Positions 1 to 3,976 of a stretch of 7,918 bases of DNA are shown here, piece by piece. Below the pieces are notes generated by a model. That model saw only the letters and a program-made list of their open reading frames with translations, made no database searches and was not told the DNA's origin. A program made the position numbers and the translations under genes. Origin of the DNA: Dysgonamonadaceae bacterium (GTDB lineage: Bacteria > Bacteroidota > Bacteroidia > Bacteroidales > Azobacteroidaceae); NCBI GenBank assembly GCA_031255425.1, contig JAIRSN010000166.1, forward strand, positions 1-7,918, read 5' to 3'. Positions within the stretch are counted from its first letter, which is position 1, and every line of letters starts with the position of its first letter.

Positions 1-1
1 G

Positions 2-52
2 GACTACTATGCAGTGAAGATGTGGAACAAAATAAAAGGGATTGAGGGATGA
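2..52 (+). CDS. C-terminal end of an unknown upstream gene (partial)
   Basis: The frame is open from the left edge to a TGA at 50-52 and encodes a 16-residue tail ending in MWNKIKGIEG. Its stop overlaps the ATG of the next gene as ATGA, the same type of overlap seen elsewhere in this operon, which supports a real translated gene. The function cannot be judged from so short a tail. Confidence 0.5.
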   Translation, partial: DYYAVKMWNKIKGIEG

Positions 53-417
53 TCATCGCGATAGATTTTGATGGAACATTGCACACCGGTAAGTGGCCGG
101 GGATTGGTGCTACGGCGCCATACGCGGCGGATGTGATGCGAAAACTGAAGGCTGACGGACATTACCTGATTATTTGGACGTGCCGCGAGCGCGAGCGTCA
201 AACTGAAATGGTTAACTGGCTACTGGAAAAGGGCATCCCATTTGACAGTATAAACGAACACAAGCCGGGCAGCGTGGAGCAGTATGGTTACGCCTCCCGG
301 AAAGTATATGCACACCTGTACATTGATGATAAACAGGTGGGTGGTCTTCCCTCTTGGCATGAGATATACGAGTGGGTGACACAGGAAGAAAAAGAATACC
401 AATTAAAGGATCAGTAA
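49..417 (+). CDS. HAD-superfamily phosphatase, small (BT_0820-like)
   Basis: This is a 122-residue cytoplasmic hydrolase of the haloacid dehalogenase fold, probably a phosphatase acting on a small phosphorylated substrate. The four HAD motifs are visible: motif I DFDGT with nucleophile Asp6 and acid/base Asp8, motif II Thr44 in WTCR, motif III probably Lys85, and motif IV YIDDK with Asp93 and Asp94. There is almost no cap domain, as in the short Bacteroides hydrolases typified by BT_0820. The ATG at 49 overlaps the upstream stop and the TAA overlaps the next ATG as TAATG, so it lies inside a translationally coupled operon. Hand-counted GC is near 55%, like the phage core genes and higher than the AT-rich genes that follow. 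The substrate is unknown; a nucleotidase role would suit the deoxyribosyltransferase-like gene downstream but is inference. Confidence 0.85.
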   Translation: MIIAIDFDGTLHTGKWPGIGATAPYAADVMRKLKADGHYLIIWTCRERERQTEMVNWLLEKGIPFDSINEHKPGSVEQYGYASRKVYAHLYIDDKQVGGLPSWHEIYEWVTQEEKEYQLKDQ

Positions 418-581
418 TGGACAAAGAATTACAAAAGAAATTTGATGAGGCGGTTAAACCAGTTATCAAGTTATTGAGAGAAGAAATTCATCCTCATGCC
501 AAAGTCATTGTAACAACAGAATACTTTGAGGTTGTAGAGGGTTTGTACTGTAATTATCTTAAAAACATAGAAAATGAATGA
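417..581 (+). CDS. Small conserved phage protein of unknown function (54 aa)
   Basis: The ATG at 417 shares a base with the TAA of the HAD gene (TAATG) and is preceded by a purine-rich AAAGGA at 406-411, so it is preferred to the in-frame ATG at 372, which would lie inside the HAD gene. The product is 54 residues: a charged N-terminal helix (residues 1-23) and then a probable beta hairpin around HPHAKVIVTTEYFEVVEG. It recalls short proteins seen in Bacteroides Mu-like phages, with no known function. There is no signal peptide or membrane segment. The stop at 579-581 overlaps an ATG at 578 (ATGA). Confidence 0.7.
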   Translation: MDKELQKKFDEAVKPVIKLLREEIHPHAKVIVTTEYFEVVEGLYCNYLKNIENE

Positions 582-584
582 ATT

Positions 585-779
585 ATGCAGAATCCCCCCC
601 CCCCGAAAAATCGCGTAATCAAGTACAACTTGGTTTACAGGCTGCGGAAGAAAGGTTTCAACGTAGAGACGAGAGAAAGAACAATAATGGCGGCTTACTT
701 ATCAGACCCAATGGAGGTGCGCCAAGTACGGCGTTTAGTGAACGAGTTTAATTTTAATGTACAATTTCAAATTATATAA
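585..779 (+). CDS. Small basic unknown protein with an 11-C tract at its start (64 aa)
   Basis: The body, KYNLVYRLRKKGFNVETRERTIM and onward, is a basic, soluble, probably alpha/beta domain that resembles small unknown proteins of Bacteroides Mu-like phages. With the 11-C run at 594-604 as given, the in-frame start is the ATG at 585, giving MQNPPPPKNR at the N-terminus. Two other ATGs, at 574 and 578, lie in the other two frames, and 578 overlaps the previous stop as ATGA. If the tract held 10 Cs the 578 start would read into the same body, and with 12 Cs the 574 start would. The true N-terminus is therefore uncertain, and the C run may be either a sequencing-sensitive site or a biological slippage site. 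The stop at 777-779 is followed after one base by the next ATG. Confidence 0.65.
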   Translation: MQNPPPPKNRVIKYNLVYRLRKKGFNVETRERTIMAAYLSDPMEVRQVRRLVNEFNFNVQFQII

Positions 780-780
780 C

Positions 781-1227
781 ATGGCGAAAATTTATGTGGC
801 GAGTAGTTGGAGAAATCAATACCAAGGAGAAGTCGTGCGATTTCTTCGAGAAAATGGGCATGAAGTATATGATTTTAAGTTTCCAAAAGGAAAAGAAGGA
901 TTCCAATGGTCTAAAATAGATGAGAATTGGCAATATTGGACAACTGAGCAATTCCGGCAGGCAATTAATCATCCAATTGCAGAAGAAGGATTCAAATCCG
1001 ATTTTGACGCTATGAAATGGGCTGATATATGTGTTTTAGTTCTTCCCTGTGGGCGGTCTGCTCACTCTGAGGCAGGATGGATGAAGGGTGCCGGAAAAAA
1101 GGTAATTGTGTATCAAATATGGGAACAGGAGCCAGAACTCATGTATAAATTATTTGATGGAGTATGTTCAATGGGCGATGCACTTAGGATGTTTATAGAC
1201 GAATTTGAAAAAACAAATGAAAAATAA
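781..1227 (+). CDS. Nucleoside 2-deoxyribosyltransferase-like protein
   Basis: The 148-residue product begins MAKIYVASSWRN, the first strand and phosphate/ribose loop typical of the nucleoside 2-deoxyribosyltransferase superfamily. A D-x-D pair (Asp74, Asp76), the strand WADICVLVLPCGRSAHSEAG and Glu97 in the place of the family's catalytic glutamate complete the signature. Known relatives exchange or hydrolyse nucleobases on deoxyribonucleosides or nucleotides in the cytoplasm. The start at 781 is preferred over an in-frame ATG at 757 because 757 lies inside the previous gene and 781 begins the conserved strand. The gene is AT-rich (33% GC in a hand-counted 60-base sample) compared with the HAD gene, suggesting acquired cargo. 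Its TAA overlaps the methyltransferase ATG as TAATG, so the two are coupled. Confidence 0.8.
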   Translation: MAKIYVASSWRNQYQGEVVRFLRENGHEVYDFKFPKGKEGFQWSKIDENWQYWTTEQFRQAINHPIAEEGFKSDFDAMKWADICVLVLPCGRSAHSEAGWMKGAGKKVIVYQIWEQEPELMYKLFDGVCSMGDALRMFIDEFEKTNEK

Positions 1228-1964
1228 TGACGCACGCTTCACTTTTTTCCGGTCGTGGAACATGGGACATTGTCGCGCAGGAGTTGGGTTTTGAAAATAA
1301 ATTCAATTGTGAGATAGACGCATGGTTAAGAAATAAATTAAAAAGAATCTCTCCCGATGCAAAACAGTACTCAGATGTTAAGACTTGTATACCGTACTGT
1401 ACAGTCTCTGTACTTTCGGCATCATTCCCGTGCCAAGACATTAGCATTTCAAATCAAACAGGCGTGGCGGGAATACATGGAACTAAAAGCGGGCTATGGA
1501 GCGAAGTTAAAAGAGTGGCTACCATCACACAGCCCAAGTACATCGTTCTTGAAAATAGTTCCCAACTTGTCAAAAAAGGTCTTGAAACAGTTCTATCTGA
1601 CTTATCCGAAATCGGGTATGATGCGGAATGGCACTGTTTACAGGGTCGAGACTTTGGTTTCCCGACGCGTAGGGAACGAATCTTTATTATTGCCTACCCC
1701 TCTGGCAACAGACGCCGGGTGTGGGTATTTAGACCGCCGGGCACTTATAAATTATCTCGCACGTGGACACCAACAGAGGCTTATTTACGTGTTGTTGATA
1801 GCAGGGCTAACGGATACAGAGATACTGGAGCTATACAGAGAGGTGATGTCGTTCACAATTTCAGACGCGAAATACACGCCTTCGGCAACGCAGTTATGCC
1901 TGTTATAGTTGAACATTTATTCAAGTGTATTTTAGATGATTATAAATATTATTATGACTTGTAA
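1227..1964 (+). CDS. C5-cytosine DNA methyltransferase (phage orphan type)
   Basis: The 245-residue enzyme would transfer a methyl group from S-adenosylmethionine to cytosine C5 in phage or host DNA. Visible motifs, in order: motif I SLFSGRGTWD (residues 5-14), motif IV SFPCQD with catalytic Cys69, motif VI ENS at 109-111 in place of the usual ENV, motif VIII FPTRRERIF with Arg149 and Arg151, a short target-recognition region (about 155-215), and motif X FGNAVMP at 219-225. Motif I is unusual, with Arg at position 10 and Thr12-Trp13 where FxGxGG is expected, so cofactor binding should not be assumed normal. It is compact, as phage orphan methyltransferases are, and no restriction enzyme gene adjoins it; a role in evading host restriction is likely. 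The start overlaps the upstream stop (TAATG). A second long frame runs through most of the gene. Confidence 0.9.
   Translation: MTHASLFSGRGTWDIVAQELGFENKFNCEIDAWLRNKLKRISPDAKQYSDVKTCIPYCTVSVLSASFPCQDISISNQTGVAGIHGTKSGLWSEVKRVATITQPKYIVLENSSQLVKKGLETVLSDLSEIGYDAEWHCLQGRDFGFPTRRERIFIIAYPSGNRRRVWVFRPPGTYKLSRTWTPTEAYLRVVDSRANGYRDTGAIQRGDVVHNFRREIHAFGNAVMPVIVEHLFKCILDDYKYYYDL
1357..1908 (+). CDS. Possible overprinted gene in the +1 frame of the methyltransferase
   Basis: A 183-codon frame lies wholly inside the methyltransferase gene, shifted by one base. The translation contains SGMMRNGTVYR (from 1612) and LLLPTPLATDAG (1684-1719). From memory these are hallmarks of a widespread phage protein family of unknown function with the pattern PrSGMmRNG, then WPTPtAsD or LPTPtAsD; the preceding HSRAKTLAFQ and SHSPSTSFLK segments also fit that family's N-terminal part. 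The SGMMRNG codons are read from the DNA that encodes IGYDAEW of the methyltransferase, and the LPTP segment from the DNA encoding IFIIAYPSGN. It could be a real overlapping gene or a shadow frame shaped by conserved methyltransferase codons, with the family itself partly an annotation artefact. No ribosome binding site is evident. Confidence 0.35.
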   Translation: MQNSTQMLRLVYRTVQSLYFRHHSRAKTLAFQIKQAWREYMELKAGYGAKLKEWLPSHSPSTSFLKIVPNLSKKVLKQFYLTYPKSGMMRNGTVYRVETLVSRRVGNESLLLPTPLATDAGCGYLDRRALINYLARGHQQRLIYVLLIAGLTDTEILELYREVMSFTISDAKYTPSATQLCLL

Positions 1965-1975
1965 ATTTTGAAACA

Positions 1976-2419
1976 ATGATAATTAAAATGACCTCCCCGC
2001 GTGCGGTGAAAAAGCCCGATAACTACGCCGCCTTTTACGGACTGTTGAACCGGATGTATGCCCCCGACAAAGAGGAACTGAAAAAGGCCATTGTTCTGGA
2101 GTACACCTCCGGGCGTACTGACAGCCTCAAGGATATGAAAATGGCGGAATATTTGTCAGCACTGAAAGGAATGCAAAGGTTGGTAGTTCCGACCAGTCAG
2201 GAAGACGAGCAAAAGGTCATCAAAAAGAAACGTTCCGATGTGCTGCACCAAATGCAACTTATTGGTATTGATACTGCTGATTGGAACAAAATCAATGCGT
2301 TCTGCACGGATACCCGCATTGTGGGTAAAGTGTTCCGTGAATTGAATGGCGAAGAACTGGACGCGCTGCTTGTAAAGCTCCGTATAATTCGCCGCAAAAA
2401 AGAAACGATTAACGTTTAA
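1976..2419 (+). CDS. GemA/gp16-like regulatory protein (DUF1018)
   Basis: The 147-residue product resembles the Mu gp16/GemA family of Mu-like phages: an N-terminal helical segment ending in EYTSGRTDSLKDM, the K-R-rich stretch KKKRSDVLHQMQLIGI, and a C-terminal LNGEELDALLVKLRIIRRKK helix. In Mu, GemA is an early protein reported to affect host gene expression and replication; whether this homologue does the same is unknown. Two starts are possible: the ATG at 1976, or 1988, which gives MTSPRAVKKPDN. The gap to the methyltransferase is 11 nt, so it belongs to the same operon. GC content rises again here compared with the AT-rich cargo genes, consistent with a core phage gene. It is the last gene before the terminator at 2481-2517. 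Confidence 0.8.
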   Translation: MIIKMTSPRAVKKPDNYAAFYGLLNRMYAPDKEELKKAIVLEYTSGRTDSLKDMKMAEYLSALKGMQRLVVPTSQEDEQKVIKKKRSDVLHQMQLIGIDTADWNKINAFCTDTRIVGKVFRELNGEELDALLVKLRIIRRKKETINV

Positions 2420-2456
2420 TCCATATAATACGGCGGAATTGTAAGTTTTGGTTTGT

Positions 2457-2479
2457 TAAATTTGTTTAGTTTATAAACT
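2457..2479 (+). promoter_or_regulatory. Palindrome next to a -7-like box, possible operator
   Basis: AGTTTATAAACT at 2468-2479 is a perfect 12-bp palindrome lying directly after TAAATTTG (2457-2464), which matches the Bacteroidetes -7 consensus TAnnTTTG. The only upstream TTG (2439-2441) is 15 nt away, closer than usual, so promoter activity is doubtful. The palindrome could be a repressor site or simply AT-rich sequence ahead of the terminator. Confidence 0.25.
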
Positions 2480-2480
2480 G

Positions 2481-2517
2481 AAAAACGGCTCTTTGTACAA
2501 TTAGAGCCGTTTTTTTT
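2481..2517 (+). terminator. Rho-independent terminator, probably bidirectional
   Basis: A stem AACGGCTCT (2484-2492) pairs with AGAGCCGTT (2503-2511) around a 10-nt loop that itself contains the palindrome TTGTACAA. It is followed on the plus strand by a run of Ts to 2517. Five As precede the stem, so on the minus strand the same hairpin is followed by a T run. It would end the plus-strand operon after the gp16-like gene and could also stop late minus-strand transcripts coming from the right. Confidence 0.85.
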
Positions 2518-2518
2518 C

Positions 2519-2547
2519 TTTGACGATTTTGAAAATGAGTAATTTTG
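2519..2547 (+). promoter_or_regulatory. Bacteroidetes-type promoter for the 101-aa gene
   Basis: TTTG at 2519-2522 and TAATTTTG at 2540-2547 match the Bacteroidetes -33 and -7 elements (TTTG, TAnnTTTG) with a 17-nt spacer. Transcription would begin near 2554, leaving a leader of only about 7 nt before the ATG at 2561. It sits directly after the terminator, so this gene appears to be an independent transcription unit. Confidence 0.6.
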
Positions 2548-2560
2548 CAAAAAAAAACAG

Positions 2561-2866
2561 ATGGCAAAAGGACGGGATAAATCACTAATCATCAAGCGTG
2601 ATGAATCGCTTTGCCGCCGTTATTATTACTGGACGGAGGTAAAGCGGCTTCGTTTTGATGATGCCCTGAAAATTTTGTCAAATGAGGAGTTTTTCCTGTC
2701 CGAAGAACGAATTTTGGCAATTATCCGCAAAGCCCGCAAAATTGATGATTCTGTTCCGGCAGTTTCCAAAATGCGGATGCCTCGGCTGACACAAAAACAA
2801 CTCTCATTATTCACGGACGAAGCGGGTTATCCCGTTTCGCAGATTCATCGTGATAGTAAAACTTGA
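2561..2866 (+). CDS. Conserved Bacteroides phage protein, possible regulator (101 aa)
   Basis: The product begins MAKGRDKSLIIKRDESLCRR and continues with YYYWTEVKRLRFDDALKILS, then an NEEFFLSEERILAIIRKARK helix and a tail ending in PRLTQKQLSLF. It recalls short proteins common in Bacteroidetes mobile elements, whose function I do not know. The basic, all-helical layout with a segment resembling a helix-turn-helix (about residues 35-60) would fit DNA binding, which is inference. It has its own promoter and lies between the early operon and the converging late operon, the place where a late-gene regulator would make sense. The last 56 bp overlap the 3' end of the gp37-like gene on the other strand, and late transcripts reaching the 2481-2517 terminator would be antisense to the whole gene. 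No membrane segment is seen. Confidence 0.75.
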   Translation: MAKGRDKSLIIKRDESLCRRYYYWTEVKRLRFDDALKILSNEEFFLSEERILAIIRKARKIDDSVPAVSKMRMPRLTQKQLSLFTDEAGYPVSQIHRDSKT

Positions 2867-3269
2867 AAATTTTTTCGTACACCTTTACGTTGCCCGGAAT
2901 GGTGTAGTCTCGACTCTTTACACGCACCATCGGCCCCATGTATTTATTGATCCGGAAACCCTGCAAGGCCTTATATACTTCCGTGCTTAGCTGTTGCCGC
3001 TCGCGGATTTTGTCAGTAGTTCCGGAGCCGATGTGCGTGTCGTCATAGCAGTCTATTGCCAGCCTCACGGTTAGCTGTGTATCCCCTTTTTGAACCCCTA
3101 AGCCTACATCCGACCAGTTGATGTCGGTATTTCCCACGAATACGCAGGGAAATGTTACCGGATAGGAATCTTCCTCCGCCTCCAATTGTCCCGTATCCTC
3201 GTCGATCAGCGACAGTCCGGCGACTTTTTCCTGAATGCGATCTAATATCGCGATTAAAATTTCTTCCAT
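2811..3269 (-). CDS. Mu gp37-like small tail/connector protein
   Basis: The 152-residue protein has an N-terminal helix (MEEILIAILDRIQEKVAGL), a strand-rich middle with FPCVFVGNTDINWSDVGLG, and the segment TVRLAIDCYDDTHIGSG followed by helix KIRERQQLSTEVYKALQGF. This layout and its place directly after the gpG-like gene suit the small tail-terminator or head-tail completion proteins of Mu-like phages. The assignment rests on layout and gene order more than on a diagnostic motif. The ATG is one base after the gpG-like stop (TAATATG), so the two genes are coupled. Its 3' end overlaps the convergent 101-aa gene by 56 bp. It is the last gene of the late operon in this direction, so the tail genes must lie elsewhere. 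Confidence 0.65.
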   Translation of the reverse strand: MEEILIAILDRIQEKVAGLSLIDEDTGQLEAEEDSYPVTFPCVFVGNTDINWSDVGLGVQKGDTQLTVRLAIDCYDDTHIGSGTTDKIRERQQLSTEVYKALQGFRINKYMGPMVRVKSRDYTIPGNVKVYEKIFKFYYHDESAKRDNPLRP

Positions 3270-3270
3270 A

Positions 3271-3843
3271 TTATTCTTCTTTATTTAAAATGTTGCGGAC
3301 TTCACTGTCCATTTTTTGCTGTATTTGTTCGTTCAATTCGCGGCTTTCTCCTAAGAACTGCCGTTGTGGGATGCGGATATTCAACTTGCTTTTCTTTGTC
3401 AAAGCGAGGCGTTTCCACGGTGTGTCCTTTTTCTTGTCTGCGCCCGCCTCTTCGTAATGCTTAGCCCACGCCCATTTGCGCATTTTTGGCGTTACGGTTG
3501 GTTGCACCGTTCCGCCCCAGTTATGCACTGGCGCGTACTTCAGGTCATTGGATACTTTTACCCGATAGGCTGAAGGCACATATTTCAGGCTACTATACAG
3601 GTGCATTCGGCTACTTTGCAATGCGCCGTAATTGGAGGCTGCCGATTTACCGCCGGACATCTGCCGTTTTGTTTTCTGCCATTTGTGCAGCCCGCCATTC
3701 AAAAAACCTTGCCGCTCGCGAATATTGTCCTGATAGTGCGCTTTTGCCATAGCTCCTACCTTTACCGGTAATGTGTGGCGCATCAGGTGATCTAATTCTT
3801 TCCTCTTGGCGGCCAGCAGGCGGTTAAATTCAGTCAGAGTCAT
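3271..3843 (-). CDS. Phage virion morphogenesis protein (Mu gpG / P2 gpS family)
   Basis: The 190-residue protein carries the family signatures KYAPVHNWGGTV (about residues 102-113) and IPQRQFLGES (about 158-167). Proteins of this family act in head completion and head-tail or tail completion during assembly, and are not membrane-associated. The N-terminal helix MTLTEFNRLLAAKRKELDHL and the high Lys/Arg content are usual for the family. The start at 3843 is the only sensible ATG; it follows an A-rich leader with no Shine-Dalgarno, as is common in Bacteroidetes. A 112-bp gap separates it from the MuF-type gene upstream, unusually long for this operon, and that gap holds a plus-strand promoter and hairpins. 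The stop is one base before the next ATG. Confidence 0.85.
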   Translation of the reverse strand: MTLTEFNRLLAAKRKELDHLMRHTLPVKVGAMAKAHYQDNIRERQGFLNGGLHKWQKTKRQMSGGKSAASNYGALQSSRMHLYSSLKYVPSAYRVKVSNDLKYAPVHNWGGTVQPTVTPKMRKWAWAKHYEEAGADKKKDTPWKRLALTKKSKLNIRIPQRQFLGESRELNEQIQQKMDSEVRNILNKEE

Positions 3844-3860
3844 TTTTTTTGCCAGTTTAC

Positions 3861-3890
3861 TTGTTTATTGAAAAAAACTTTGTATTTTTG
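3861..3890 (+). promoter_or_regulatory. Bacteroidetes-type promoter, antisense to the late operon
   Basis: TTG at 3861-3863 and TATTTTTG at 3883-3890 match the -33 and -7 elements exactly, with a 19-nt spacer. Predicted transcription starts near 3897, two bases before an ATG at 3899, and proceeds towards the 3' end of the MuF/toxin gene on the other strand. It is the best-spaced promoter in the window, yet no long plus-strand gene follows it. Confidence 0.55.
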
Positions 3891-3898
3891 TGCAGGGT

Positions 3899-3976
3899 AT
3901 GAAAATATCAAGCATGTGCTACGGCACGTTGCGCTGCAAGGGAGGTTTGTGCCTCCTATTGCTTTTTATAGAGTAG
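3899..3976 (+). CDS. Tiny ORF or small RNA antisense to the toxin-gene 3' end (25 aa)
   Basis: An ATG two bases after the predicted start site opens a 25-codon frame, MKISSMCYGTLRCKGGLCLL followed by LLFIE and TAG at 3974-3976. It has three cysteines and a hydrophobic C-terminus. The same DNA can form short hairpins: GTGC..GCAC (3916-3926), TTGC..GCAA (3929-3939) and GGAGG..CCTCC (3941-3945 with 3952-3956), the last followed by a T-rich TATTGCTTTTT that could act as a weak terminator. The transcript may therefore be a small RNA with no translated product. The last 21 bases overlap the MuF/toxin gene on the opposite strand. I do not recognise the peptide. Confidence 0.3.
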   Translation: MKISSMCYGTLRCKGGLCLLLLFIE

